Positions 1-10,801 of a stretch of DNA of 64,000 nucleotides are shown piece after piece; the stretch's first letter is position 1, and each line of letters starts with the position of its first letter. The position numbers were made by a program, and so were the translations under genes. The DNA is taken from positions 1,124,001 through 1,188,000 of the forward strand of contig CM035322.1 in NCBI GenBank assembly GCA_000497125.2. Direction: 5' to 3'. The stretch is from Spironucleus salmonicida. Lineage: Eukaryota > Fornicata > Diplomonadida > Hexamitidae. The notes under the pieces are model-generated. The model saw only the letters and a program-made list of their open reading frames with translations. It had not been told where the DNA came from and ran no database searches.

Positions 1-77
1 ATATGGGTTAGTTAAAATAGGATGCCAGCATCAATGAAAGACAGTCTGATCTTGATCTTGTTAGGAATGTGTAGTGA
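1..77 (+). CDS. C-terminal end of an unidentified gene (partial)
   Basis: A frame open from the window edge ends at TGA 75-77. The last 20 or so residues (for example ASINERQSDLDLVRN) look polar and protein-like and contain TAG/TAA read as Gln. Nothing identifies the product; it may be chance openness, since only one of 64 codons is a stop here. Confidence 0.25.
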
Positions 78-539
78 AATTTTCTAGAGAAATATGACAC
101 TATAAAATCAAATATTTTTTGTAGTAATTTATTGAATATGACTATTGAAAACTCTTTTATAAGTTAATATAGATAATCATATTTAGTGCAAGTCATAAAA
201 GATACTGTTGGTAAATAAATAAATTATCGTGCTTTAGACGTAAACCTATCTATATTATAATTAAGTTTTGATCCTATGATATTATCAAATACCACTTCTA
301 TTAGTTCAAATATTAAGTAGAATAACAATGATGGCAGACTATTAATAATAATTGCAATAAGCATGATTTTTTTCTATGTTTTCATTCAAGGAAAGAAAAT
401 GTTAGCCTAGAGAAATAAAATTATATATAAAGTTTAATGGGTTGGCTTATAAACTATTAATAATTTTATTTAAACATATAATAACCTTAATAGTAAAATG
501 TAAATAATATAAAAAACTAAGACTCTTTAAAATAATTTT
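78..539. other. AT-rich intergenic stretch
   Basis: No convincing reading frame, RNA gene or repeat is visible on either strand; composition is AT-rich as in the other spacers of this window. Confidence 0.5.
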
Positions 540-1379
540 TCATTCTTTTTACTTGCTCTCGAGAATATATTTAATCTGGTCTAGGGCTTCTTTAGTTTTC
601 CAAATTCCTACGAATGCCCCCTTGTGAACAAAAACTCCACCAGTAACTCCGGTTATATCGTCTAATTCAGAATCTCTATAACCAGCCCATTACTAGGGCA
701 ATTTTTATCTAGATCTGAAGCTGGAATCAGATATGTTGATTGTGTTGATTCGGTATTAGCCATTTTTCTATGTAGTAACGAACATGAACTTTTCATTACC
801 AGGGATGTCATATAACACCTCTATCCACATGACAGTACTATCTAAGTGCAAGAAGATCCCTGATTATTATGAAATAGCCTTCTCGACTTCAATTTTACTA
901 GAGATCAGCATCTTGGCGAACTAAATCTCCAAATCGAGTACCTACATCGCAAACTCTATGGCCTGTTCAAATGTCTTGCCAATAGCCCCTAATTTAGCGA
1001 TCTGTAACGAAAACTCCGCTCTACCGCCGTCAATTCCATTGTCATGCATATCTATAAATTTGATAAAACGTTGGTAGATGATCTGGTGGTGGGTACCATT
1101 CTCGCAAAGCTGCAATCCCAAGTCGCGGAAGATAAGGCCGGCTGACGAAAGAGGTATCTCCCCGATGCAATCTGTGAAGGAAAGCTGATGATGGTCAAAC
1201 CTCAGTGTGCTTTTGTTGTACACGCCGCCAACATCGAATACTACATCAGCTTGATCAATTACACTTTAGTCCCGGGTGCGAACAATTTCTACATTGGTAT
1301 AGATTTTCTGAAGAAAACAAGCTGCGATGACATCGTCGGCGTGGTAGGCGCCATCATGTGTACAAATTCTCATTTACAT
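540..1379 (-). CDS. MYG1: MYG1 family protein (UPF0160), DHH-like nuclease
   Basis: 279 codons from ATG (first of two Met codons, M-Q-M) to TGA at 540-542. The N-terminus reads CTHDGAYHADDVIAACFL, the metal-binding H-x-D / DD segment of MYG1, followed by VRTRD, VFDVGG and the FDHHQ motif near residue 60. The middle has FIDMHDNGIDGG, and the C-terminus the family signature WAGYRDSELDDITGV and FVHKGAFVGIWKTKEAL. MYG1 proteins are conserved 3'-5' RNA exonucleases of nucleus and mitochondria in animals and yeast; the location here is unknown. The length is slightly short for the family (about 320-380 residues). Several Gln are TAG/TAA. It is divergent from EF1A, 201 bp away. Confidence 0.9.
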
Positions 1380-1580
1380 TAACGGCTTAATTCTATGATA
1401 AATTAATAGTAACTTTACTAACTATTAGGAACGGCATAAATAAGGAGGTAATATCAAATATTATACCGAAAACTAAATATAATTACATCTCTGGGTCCAA
1501 ATATATACTTTATATATATATTTGGGTGGTCTATTTTTAACAAATTCAATTCATAATTTACCCACCATTCCTTTGTCTTA

Positions 1581-2897
1581 ATGGGTAAGGAAAAGAAGCA
1601 CATTAACTTAGTCGTTATCGGTCATGTCGATAATGGTAAATCCACTCTCACTGGTCACTTAATCTACAAGTGCGGTGGTATCGATTAACGTACTCTTGAT
1701 GAGTATGAAAAGCGTGCCAATGAAATGGGTAAGGGATCCTTCAAGTATGCTTGGGTTCTTGATCAGCTTAAGGATGAGCGTGAACGTGGTATCACAATCA
1801 ACATCGCTCTCTGGAAGTTCGAGACCAAGAAATTCACCGTCACCATCATCGACGCCCCCGGCCATCGTGATTTCATCAAGAACATGATCACCGGTACTTC
1901 TCAGGCTGATGTCGCCATTCTCGTAATTGCTTCCGGTCAGGGTGAATTCGAAGCTGGTATCTCCAAGGAGGGCCAGACTCGTGAGCACGCTACTCTTGCT
2001 CATACTCTTGGTATCAAGACTCTCATCGTCTGCGTTAACAAGATGGATGACCCCCAGGTCAACTATTCTGAAGCCCGTTACAAGGAAATCAAGGAAGAAA
2101 TGCAGAAGAATCTTAAGCAGATCGGTTACAAGAAGTGGGACGAATTTGATTTCATCCCCACCTCTGGCTGGACTGGTGACAGCATCATGGAGAAGTCTCC
2201 TAACATGCCATGGTACTCCGGCCCTTGCCTTATTGATGCCATCGACGGACTCAAGGCCCCCAAGAGACCCACTGATAAGCCTCTCCGTCTCCCCATCCAG
2301 GACGTCTACAAGATCAATGGTGTCGGTACCGTCCCCGCTGGTCGTGTCGAATCCGGTTTGCTCATCCCCAACATGACCGTTGTCTTCGCTCCCTCCACCA
2401 CCACTGCTGAAGTCAAGTCTGTTGAAATGCATCACGAAGAACTTCCCCAGGCTGGTCCCGGTGATAACGTTGGTTTCAACGTTCGTGGTATTGCTGCTAA
2501 GGATATCAAGAAGGGTTACGTCGTTGGTGACACCAAGAACGATCCCCCCGTTGGTTGCAAGTCTTTCACCGCTCAGGTCATCATCATGAACCACCCCAAG
2601 AAGATCCAGCCCGGTTATTCCCCAGTTATCGATTGCCATACCGCTCATATCGCCTGCAAGTTTGACGCTTTCCTCCAGAAGCTTAACGCTCGTACCCTCA
2701 AGCCTGAAATGGAAAACCCTACTGAAGCCTCTCGCGGTGAATGCATCGTCGTCAGGATGGTTCCTTCCAAGCCTCTTTCCTGCGAGTCTTTCAACGATTA
2801 TGCCGCCCTCGGTCGTTTTGCCGTTCGTGACATGAAGCGTACCGTCGCCGTTGGTATCATCCAGGAAGTCCAGAAGGAAGTAGTTGCCAAGAAGTGA
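1581..2897 (+). CDS. EEF1A: Translation elongation factor 1-alpha
   Basis: 438 residues, full length. It delivers aminoacyl-tRNA to the ribosome as a GTPase. G1 is [10 protein letters not shown]3 is DAPGH, G4 is NKMD. The phrases [19 protein letters not shown] and [11 protein letters not shown] resemble diplomonad EF1A more than ciliate EF1A as I recall them. Codon 35 region has the only TAA, at a position normally Gln in diplomonads, which directly supports TAA = Gln; the other 14 Gln are CAG. Codon use is strongly C/G-ending, unlike its AT-rich neighbours, as expected for very high expression. It starts at the first ATG, in the context gtcttaATG, and ends in TGA. Confidence 0.99.
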
Positions 2898-3044
2898 TTT
2901 ACGGTTTATATTTTCTATATTCTTATTTATAGTTATAGGCATTAATTAAATCGTAGATAAATTTCATCTCAAATTAAACATTATTACCAATATTATATAC
3001 TAAAATTAAAATTTTAAAATTTTAACTTAAGTACACTCCTCTAA

Positions 3045-5183
3045 ATGAATCCTTTCATATCAACTATAACTTAAGTTTTAAATGGCAACACTATTTTGTT
3101 ACAGAATGGTATATAAGTAATATTATCAGGTGTTTAAGCAGATAATTAAATAGCTGCTAAAGAATTCTTAAGGAAGAATACTATTGGTAACTAAGTTTCA
3201 GTAACTCCCATTAAGCAGCTTTCAGAGAAAAAAATTATCGCAACAGTTATTCTTAAAAATTTTGATATCTCAGTATAGCTTGCGAAGAAAGGTTTAGGAT
3301 CTCCCTTTGGTTCAGGCTCATAAGCAGATGCAGTTAAGTAGGCATATATTGAAAAAGAATAGATATTATATAGTGTAGAAGACTATACAAAGAACTAATC
3401 ATCTTCTTTACAATCATTTATTAAGCAAAACTAACAAATCTCAGGATATATAGACTATGTAATATCTCCAGAAAAAGTTATATTTGTAACATTTATTGCA
3501 TCTAAATAAATTAAATTTTTAGCCAAGCCATAGGATATTATTTCACTTAATGAATAATCCATTTCAGATATAAATTTATTTATTTAAAAATAAGCTACAT
3601 TAGTTCCTAACTTCATTGAAAATAATATTGTTACTTCATTAATAACTTATTAAGGTGCAAACAATACATCAATTAATCTTAGTGATGCATTAGTCTCTAA
3701 GAAAAATTATTCCTATGTTTTGAAAAAAGAAAAGGGGGCATTGATTCAAGGCTGCCATGTAATTTCTGTGTTTTCTTCTGATTAGATAACTGTAAAAATA
3801 AATAACTAAGAAGAAAAATTCTATTTTAGTTCAATATATGCCCCAAGAGTCACCAAAGAATCAGTGGAAGACTATGCTATTGAATCTAGAGAATTTGTTA
3901 GAATGTAACTTTTTAATAAAATTGTTGATATCATAATAGATTACGAAAAAAACGATAAAAAGTTTGTTTCTGTATATATTAATAAGAAAAACTTTAATAT
4001 TCAGTATATTCAAACTGGTTTAGTATAATTAATGAAACATTCAAAATCAGATTTAAATAGAGCTAATAATTATGAAGAACTTCTAAAAATTGAGCCAAAT
4101 AAACCTGAAGCTCCTATAAAAATTAAAATTACAGATTTCTAAGATCAAAAAATTGATGAAATCAAAACCAAAGTAGCTAAATTTTCTGGATAAAAAACTA
4201 AATTCCAAGCAACTGTAGAGCAAATAATATCAGGTAGTAAGTACAAATGCTTGCTTTAATTAAACCAAAGCACATTTTACAATATTATTATCAATTTAGC
4301 TCAAGTTTATGTACCATAAGTTAAAAAATTCGAAAAATACAGTGAAGAAGCCCAAGATTTTGCCAGAGACTCATTATTGTACTAGAAAGTAACAATTATA
4401 TTCTCGCCGAATATCGAAAAGCACACAAATTCAGTATTTTCTTTTATTTATCTAGAAAATATTCTTTTTAACGCATAAGTAGTTGCAAAAGGTCTTGGAA
4501 AAGCCCAACATGACTCAATTTAAGAAATTTAATGTGCAGAAAGTGAAGCAAAAAGTAAATTTTTGAAATTATATGAAAAATAAATCGAAAATCAAAGAGT
4601 TTCTAACGGGAAAATAATTTGCAAGATTATTGAATTTAGCGATAATTGTGAGGTTATTATGAAAAAAGTTGATGAGAAATTACCTGAAATTAAAGCGTAT
4701 GAGAGGATTGCACCGAAATTACACGACTTTGTAGCAGTTTTAGAGAATGGAAAATTTTTACGTGCAAACATTCTTAGCGTTTCTCCATTATTGATATTAT
4801 AGATTGATACTGGGAATAAGTCAATAATAGGGTTAGATCAAGTATATAAACTTGAAAAATAATATTTTGATGAATAAAAATAAGTTTTTGGCATTTAATT
4901 AGCCTGTATAATAATACACAATAATGAAATACAAGCTGTAAAGTAACTATTCTAGGAGTAAATTTGTGGTGAAAATCTAGTAGTTTTTGTTACGAATGAA
5001 GGAGCATTCGTAATGGCTCCGGAAGTCTCAAAACTAAATGCCCAAGACTCAATCAGTGGTTTTTTGCTTGAAAAAGGTCTCGCAAAAATAGATGAAAACT
5101 GTTCAGAAAATGATCTTTTGATCGATTTGGGGCGTATTGAAGGCGAAGCAATCCAGGCCAATAGAGGCTTGTGGAAGAAGTGA
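3045..5183 (+). CDS. SND1: Tudor staphylococcal nuclease (Tudor-SN / SND1)
   Basis: 712 residues. Several staphylococcal-nuclease-like (OB-fold) repeats are readable: LVPNFIENNIVT, SSIYAPRVTKESVEDYA with EFVRMQLFNKIVDI, then LQIGLV-type ends such as YIQTGLVQLMKH and VVAKGLGKAQHD. A Tudor domain follows near residues 560-610 (HDFVAVLENGKFLRANIL ... QIDTGN) and the split last SN half ends the protein (FLLEKGLAKIDE). The order SN repeats-Tudor-half SN is diagnostic. Family members bind and cut structured or edited RNA and act in RNA silencing, splicing and stress granules. It is shorter than the roughly 900 residues typical elsewhere, so some SN repeats are reduced. The ATG at 3045 is the first in frame. 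Confidence 0.85.
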
Positions 5184-6044
5184 TGAAATGAAATTTTAAT
5201 ATCAATCACTATTAATAGAGTATCACTATATGAAATTAAAATTTATACTAGTACTATCCTGGTTTGCTTATATTAATATCCATTTATGGATGATACACTA
5301 ATATTTAAATAAAAATAAAAATATAATAAATTTAGTTAATAATTTTCTGCATGAAATAAGTTTATCACTAAAAAATTTAGATAAATATATTTATGATCTC
5401 ATACATATAATTCATATAAATATACTAGATCTTAGAATCTTATGCACTTAAAGATTTATTAAACTTACTTCTATACTTTCTAAAATATATTGATCAGATT
5501 AATTCGTGCAATTATGATTGCAAATAATAAATCTGTTGTCTAGTCAAGATGACTAATTTTTCATTTAATTTTTAATTCAATTTAAGAAAATTCAAAAATA
5601 TGCGTGAATAAACTATTAGTATAAAATAATACTTTTGTTATTTTAATTAAAGAAAGACAAATTAAAATTTCTTATTATATAAAAAATGGTGAAAATTATT
5701 TTCTATAGGTAAATAAAACTATGTTTAAATTTTGCCTTAATATATAATGTACTGGATACTTAAGATTAAAATAAGGTAATAATATTAATAGAAAAGCCAG
5801 TTTCTAATGAAACTAATAACTAAATTATTTTTAGTATTTGCAATACTGTTTTTTAAAATTACAATGAACGATTTTCATGTAACATTACTTACTTATTAAA
5901 ATACGTTATATACTTATTAGAAATAAAGTTCAATGAAATTTAATTATTGATTAAATTAACACCTTTTGATAAGAATCTGAAAATTTTATTGTAGCATAAT
6001 TTGTAAGTTAAAATCCAAATATCATCTCACTTTTATTAATAGTA
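5184..6044. other. AT-rich region upstream of the ABCA remnant
   Basis: 861 bases with no supportable gene. If the ABCA fragment downstream were an intact gene, its Walker A and transmembrane part should lie here; no trace of either was found in any forward frame. Confidence 0.45.
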
Positions 6045-6587
6045 ATGAAGTATATATTTCTTGACGAACCTACTACTGGATTAGACCCATAAACTAAAAG
6101 AACAGTATGGAAAGCAATAAAATAGGCTTCTATAGGTAATACCGTTATACTTACAACTCACTCTATGGAAGAAGCTGATGCATTATGTGATAGAATAGGA
6201 ATTTTAGTTGCTGGGTAACTTAGGGCAATTGGAACGGCCTAACATTTGAAAATTAGATTTGGATCTGGTTATAAAATAGTCATTTAGGGTACTGAGATGG
6301 GGATTTATAAAGTCATAGATAAATTAAAAGCAATAATTAACTCAATTACCTAACTCGAATTTTAACCAATAATAGGAACTGATAATAAATATAAATCTTA
6401 ATTATTTTTCAAAGAAAAATGTTAATTATCCCATATTTGGATATGCCTATTTGAGAGTAAAACTGAAGACCTCATAACTGAATATTCTATAAACTATACT
6501 GATTTAGAAGACGTATTTTTAAAAATAGTCGATCGTATAGAACCTGCTGAATAATGTTGTTTACAGAGCAACGATGATGTGGAGTGA
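6045..6587 (+). pseudogene. ABCA-type ABC transporter, 3' remnant
   Basis: An open frame of 180 residues holds only the second half of an ABC ATPase domain: Walker B IFLDEP, D-loop TGLDP, switch H in TTHSMEEAD, then LCDRIGILVAGQLRAIGT and HLKIRFGSGYK, the run typical of ABCA-subfamily C-terminal cassettes. Walker A, the signature LSGGQ and all membrane helices are missing, and the 861 bases upstream do not supply them. It therefore looks like a broken gene fragment that kept its natural TGA (6585-6587). The stop lies 1 bp before the left arm of inverted repeat 1, so the rearrangement that made the repeat may also have cut this gene. A short functional protein is unlikely. Confidence 0.75.
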
Positions 6588-6602
6588 GGCTGCTTTACGC
6601 TT

Positions 6603-7025
6603 TCAGGTCTGCAGCGGGAGGAAGGAGGCCCATACCACGGCAACGCAGGCGGTCAGACTGGCGCAGTGGAGGGCCTAGTCGATTACAAACACCGAAACTC
6701 TGCAGGCACGGATCTACATTCGTGATGAGTTGCGACTCCTCCAGTGCGACTTGGCCAGATCAATCAGAAAATGTGATCCAAACTCCACAGCAAATGATCC
6801 TGCGATAGCAGCGGTTGCATAACTAGGTCGGTAGCCAAAGTAAAGCGTGAAGGGCGGAACGATGAGTAGTTGAAGATAAGTAACCTAAAGTGAGTGTAAC
6901 CAGATACCCTTCTTGCATGGCGTGGACTTATCGCCGCACTAACATAGAAACTAAAACAAGCCATCGGCAGCGAGGTGCTTTGCCAGCAGTGCTAAGTAGA
7001 GGTACACTAGACTAGGAAGCTCCAT
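6603..7025 (-). CDS. 140-residue hydrophobic protein (left copy)
   Basis: Mirror of the gene at 12416-12838. ATG to TGA, 140 residues, starting MELPSLVYLYLALLAKHLA, which could be a signal peptide or first membrane helix. Two further hydrophobic stretches follow: LQLLIVPPFTLYFGY running into SYATAAIAGSFAVEFGSHF, and CASLTACVAVVWASFLPL at the C-terminus. Family unrecognised. It lies just downstream of the cysteine-rich membrane gene in the same direction (53 bp), inside the repeat arm, so both copies are identical. Confidence 0.6.
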
Positions 7026-7078
7026 TCCGTTTACATACAACCTTATATTGTATAATAATATGCATTACTACAAGGGAC

Positions 7079-8173
7079 TCAGATATGCATACCCTGATCC
7101 GTACACAAAGGCGGTGATGCAGCAGCCAAAAAATCACGTTTCTGAGCGTGGGCCTTCCAAATGCAAATAAAAACCACTGCACCTGCAACCAATAGAAGTA
7201 CCCCACCAACTACGGTACTGACAATCACCCCAGCTTGGTTCTGTATGTCCTACGCGCAGATGTTTCCAGTGAAGTTACCTAGGTGAAGATGAATGATATA
7301 CCCATTTTCACAGTTTTCAGCTAAATTATTCACCGGAAATACTCCGCGCTGACATTCTGAAGTGTCAACACCCTCGATCATGACATCTCCTTTTGTACAA
7401 TCACATAATCCATTAAAAACACTTAAACCATCGGGACACCGTTAATTAAATATGTTAAGATTATCCGCACGGCAGAATGTTATGATAGATCCAGCAACCA
7501 TCATACGGTTCTGGATATGTCCTTTCTCGCAGAAGCTACACTGTAACCCAGATTTGGTATACACGATCTGTGCTCCATTCCTGCAGATGCACTGATCATT
7601 CTACACAGAAACCTCTGTTTGTATCAGACCCATTATGGCAAGGTTCTCGCAGGGCGTGCCGCAGCTGAGTAATGGAGGGGAATAAATCTGATCTGGAGCA
7701 GGGCAGGTGCTGGAACAAAACGTTGTACTACTGTTAGGAATGCGGAAGGCAAGTTACCCCGGTTAGCACCGTGTGCAGTGTCCGTCTAAATTCGAAAAGC
7801 CGAGTGCGCATTCCCCACTCGCGGCACCACTATTATGGAGGCAAGCCCCACCAACATGTGCATCAAATTGCGCGTTACAGAATGTACATTCCGTCCCAGA
7901 TAGCAGAGCAGGAATCTAGGAATTTAAGCATTCTTTTGCTACTATAAGATAATCAGCATTTGTAGTAGTATTTGGTTCTAGTAGTTTACACCGCATGAAA
8001 CTGTGTTCGAAAACCGGCACCAATTGCAAGTCAATGCACTAGCACTATCCTATTTAGGTAAATGTATCAATAATAAGATACATGGTGTTCGTGTCACAGG
8101 GGATGCATGTAGGTGTATGGGTGTAATTGCAGATTTACATTTATAAGTTAATTAATATTTTGATACAAAACAT
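7079..8173 (-). CDS. Cysteine-rich type I membrane protein, CRMP/VSP-like (left copy)
   Basis: Mirror of 11268-12362; 364 residues. The ectodomain has CXXC pairs (CIPC, CTFC, CTRC, CSFC) and other cysteines (CGTPC, CDC, CIC) as in diplomonad cysteine-rich membrane and variant-specific surface proteins. One membrane helix near residues 316-339 (VIVSTVVGGVLLLVAGAVV) is followed by a cytoplasmic tail of about 25 residues starting W-K-A-H-A-Q-K-R. Several Gln are TAA/TAG. The N-terminus MFCIKILINLQMQIC is only weakly signal-like. Surface exposure is inferred from the family; the tail differs from the CRGKA tail of Giardia VSPs. Confidence 0.8.
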
Positions 8174-8318
8174 TATATTAGAATTACAATTTTTAAGTTT
8201 ATTAATGAGAAAATGGTTCTATACTGACTAATAAAAAGATTAGAGTTAGAGTAATATTCAAGTAGTTTTCCAGCCGTGTGGGGTAGTATGTTGTAAAAAA
8301 AGCACAATAAACAGTGAG

Positions 8319-8639
8319 TCACTCGCACTTGCATGAAGGACAACCGCAGGAGCAGCCGGCCTTACCGGTGCACTTGTTGCAGCAGCCGCACGCGTTCTCG
8401 CACTTGCATGAAGGACAACCGCAGGAGCAGCCGGCCTTACCGGTGCACTTGTTGCAGCAGCCGCACGCGTTCTCGCACTTGCATGAAGGACAACCGCAGG
8501 AGCAGCCGGCCTTACCGGTGCACTTGTTGCAGCAGCCGCACGCGTTCTCGCACTTGCATGAAGGACAACCGCAGGAGCAGCCGGCCTTACCGGTGCACTT
8601 ATCACAGCAGTTACAGGTAGCAGAACATCCACAGGGCAT
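8319..8639 (-). CDS. Metallothionein-like protein with four tandem units (left copy)
   Basis: 106 residues, 38 of them Cys, no aromatic residues. It is built from four copies of a 25-residue unit beginning C-G-C-C-N-K-C-T-G-K and carrying nine Cys in CXC, CXCC and CXXC arrangements; the first unit is a variant starting MPCGCSATCNCCDKC. At DNA level the units are 75-bp repeats. This composition is that of metallothioneins, cytosolic proteins that bind Zn, Cd or Cu through thiolate clusters. It ends in TGA and uses no TAR codon. A secreted cysteine-rich peptide is the alternative, but no signal peptide is present. Identical to the copy at 10802-11122. Confidence 0.85.
   Translation of the reverse strand: MPCGCSATCNCCDKCTGKAGCSCGCPSCKCENACGCCNKCTGKAGCSCGCPSCKCENACGCCNKCTGKAGCSCGCPSCKCENACGCCNKCTGKAGCSCGCPSCKCE
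8319..8639. repeat. 75-bp tandem repeats inside the metallothionein gene (left copy)
   Basis: Four consecutive 75-bp units; the second to fourth units are identical to each other by eye and the one nearest the start codon (about 8565-8639) diverges at its 5' end. The period equals 25 codons so copy number can change without shifting frame. Confidence 0.9.
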
Positions 8640-8652
8640 TTGATAAGGAGTG

Positions 8653-8689
8653 GGAGTATTATAGGAAGCAGAATATCTGATAATACTCC
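8653..8689 (-). promoter_or_regulatory. Inverted repeat before the metallothionein start (left copy)
   Basis: Mirror of 10752-10788: a perfect 10-bp inverted repeat (GGAGTATTAT and its complement) with a 17-base loop, 13 bases upstream of the ATG. Could be an operator or an RNA hairpin at the 5' end of the message. Confidence 0.35.
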
Positions 8690-9194
8690 GATATCAGATC
8701 TACAGCATTCCCCAATCTCGTTTCTGGTTTTGGGTAATGACGAGCAGATATATATAATATACTGGTTGTAACTGAGTTGTGCTTCTTGCAACAAACTACA
8801 AGTATACATTCCAATCGCCTAGAGACCCTTCGTGCTTTAGGCTCAACCACATCCAGAGAGTCAGTGGACCGGTGCAATGACCCTCGAACTCTGCGTGATC
8901 ACTACTGTGACATCTAGCTAGTTGCTGCCTTGCTGGGTTAGTGATACCGGATTGCTCCAACTGCCCTATTGTTCTTTTTATATTAGCAGACGAAATTAGT
9001 GTCTATTATGAAATAAAACATCGCCAACTGATCTTTAATATATTTAAAAAATGTAAATATAAAATTTTATTTATTTATAAAGACATATAGATTGTTAGGG
9101 GTTTTCTTTTCACCAGCTAATTTTTATGATACTTTAACCGATTAGAATATTTTATATATAAAAGATATAATTCCATCCTTTTATAAACTTGATA

Positions 9195-9596
9195 ATGGAA
9201 TATGATTTCGATTTAATTGGAGCAGAGTCATCGCCCAGTACATCTGATGATGAACATATATCAATATCTTTGATATAAATAACAGATCTATCATTTCTAG
9301 AGAGGCGTGGAACTTCTCTACGTGTTATTGAGTATCCTTAAGATCTCATTCGTTAATAAACTATAATCGAACAATCTGCCGTATTCTCCATTATAAATGG
9401 TTTATGCGTCTAATAAAGGATGATGAAATGTTCAATATTTAGGTTTATACGCTATATTACAATTCATGGTGAGCTATATTTCATCCCACAAACATAACAT
9501 CGGTCATCGATATAGCTTGCTATATCTTGTTAACATATTTAATAATAAAGACTGATGATTTAAGCTTTTATAGTAAGGCTTCGATATTCTAAGTGA
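9195..9596 (+). CDS. Hypothetical protein in the repeat 1 spacer
   Basis: 133 codons from ATG to TGA. The N-terminus is acidic and polar (MEYDFDLIGAESSPSTSDDE), the rest mixed with many Ile/Gln and several TAA/TAG Gln codons. No motif recognised. Its stop (9594-9596) directly abuts the stop of the opposing coiled-coil gene (9597-9599), a spacing seen between other convergent pairs here, which supports that it is real. Confidence 0.55.
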
Positions 9597-10313
9597 TCAT
9601 TCATCATCACTGTTTATAAGGACTAATTACATTTAAACTTTAATACGCGCAGCTCTTTATAGCTACCCTTTAAGTTCGTTCTTAGTTTTATCTTTTTCTG
9701 CTATTATACGATCTAGCTCTTGCATATCTTTATTCAATTTTTAAATTTATATATGAATTTTAGATTCATTATTGTTTATAAATTCCCGTCTTTATTAGTC
9801 GTAAACTACTAAATCTTGGTTAAGTCTTTCTTAATAATTAGAAAGCTCATCTCTAAAAAACTAACTCCGTTATTACATTTCTTATTATTTTGCACGTTAT
9901 GTAGCTATCTTTTTAACTAATATTTATCGCTTTGAATCGGATATTTACTTTTATTTTTATAATGATTAAGTATATTCGTCTTATGCTAATTCTTATGCTT
10001 GTGCCAGCTAATTTTTTAAGTTTTCAGTTTATTATTAAGAGGTAGAAAGTTAATTCAACAATTAATTCAATTTTTGTTAAAGCTATAACAAATCCTACTT
10101 ATCAGATGAACTTGTTAGCTACTTTCTTTTAGATAATAATTCAGAATCATAATATTCTTTGATCTTTTACTCTTTTTCATCTTATTCAATTTCAAATTAT
10201 GCCTGTGTTTAACGACGCCACATTTCATATTCCCAAGTTATAGTATTTTATATAGCCTACCGTCTTATATTGAAATTATTTACCTCGGCCTCAGAAAGGT
10301 TAGACGCTTCCAT
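9597..10313 (-). CDS. Coiled-coil protein in the repeat 1 spacer
   Basis: 238 residues, start MEASNLSEAEVNNFNIRRQ. Almost entirely predicted coiled coil: rich in Gln, Glu, Lys with heptad-like Leu/Ile, for example LVKKIATQRAKQQEMQQR and MQELDRIIAEKDKTKNELK near the C-terminus. Many Gln are TAA/TAG, and the frame reaches TGA at 9597-9599. No membrane segment. Probably cytoskeletal; family unrecognised. It is convergent with the gene at 9195-9596, the stops being adjacent. Confidence 0.75.
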
Positions 10314-10801
10314 ATTTTAAAATTTAGGATATATACTATTTATTAAATATTACAATATTAAACGGGAAAAAGTTAATCCCATGACTAAACTGCGAAAGGA
10401 TATTAGCATAGTTCCAAAAACTAACTTCCACATACGTCTTAGTTTCCTTTAATACCTAATACAAAAGAACAATAGGGCAGTTGGAGCAATCCGGTATCAC
10501 TAACCCAGCAAGGCAGCAACTAGCTAGATGTCACAGTAGTGATCACGCAGAGTTCGAGGGTCATTGCACCGGTCCACTGACTCTCTGGATGTGGTTGAGC
10601 CTAAAGCACGAAGGGTCTCTAGGCGATTGGAATGTATACTTGTAGTTTGTTGCAAGAAGCACAACTCAGTTACAACCAGTATATTATATATATCTGCTCG
10701 TCATTACCCAAAACCAGAAACGAGATTGGGGAATGCTGTAGATCTGATATCGGAGTATTATCAGATATTCTGCTTCCTATAATACTCCCACTCCTTATCA
10801 A
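10314..10801. other. Spacer end and metallothionein 5' region
   Basis: From 10463 this is inside the right arm. It contains an AT-only stretch (10679-10692) about 110 bases before the metallothionein ATG and the inverted repeat at 10752-10788. The short frames here run into the metallothionein in the wrong phase and are not supported. Confidence 0.5.
10752..10788 (+). promoter_or_regulatory. Inverted repeat before the metallothionein start (right copy)
   Basis: Perfect 10-bp arms GGAGTATTAT (10752-10761) and ATAATACTCC (10779-10788) with 17 bases between; the ATG follows at 10802. Position and symmetry suggest a protein-binding site or message hairpin that could control the metal-response gene. 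No known metal-response consensus recognised. Confidence 0.35.

Larger units (their letters stand above)
6589..8978 (+). repeat. Inverted repeat 1, left arm (2,390 bp)
   Basis: Reverse complement of 10463-12852: left and right coordinates always sum to 19441. Outer edges are fixed by the last shared bases gctgctttacgc, inner edges by gttctttt. I saw one substitution (7436 A against 12005, synonymous in the cysteine-rich gene). The arm is clearly richer in GC than the surrounding DNA. It holds, all on the minus strand, a metallothionein-like gene, a cysteine-rich membrane protein and a 140-residue hydrophobic protein. Confidence 0.97.

Noticed and set aside
1659-2942. 427-codon open frame antisense to EF1A
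   Set aside because: Mirror of a strongly biased, highly conserved gene; the sense frame is unmistakable EF1A.
8258-8809. Other open frames over the metallothionein repeats (both strands, also 10632-11183)
   Set aside because: A 75-bp repeat keeps all phases open; only the 38-Cys frame has a start, stop and composition that make sense.
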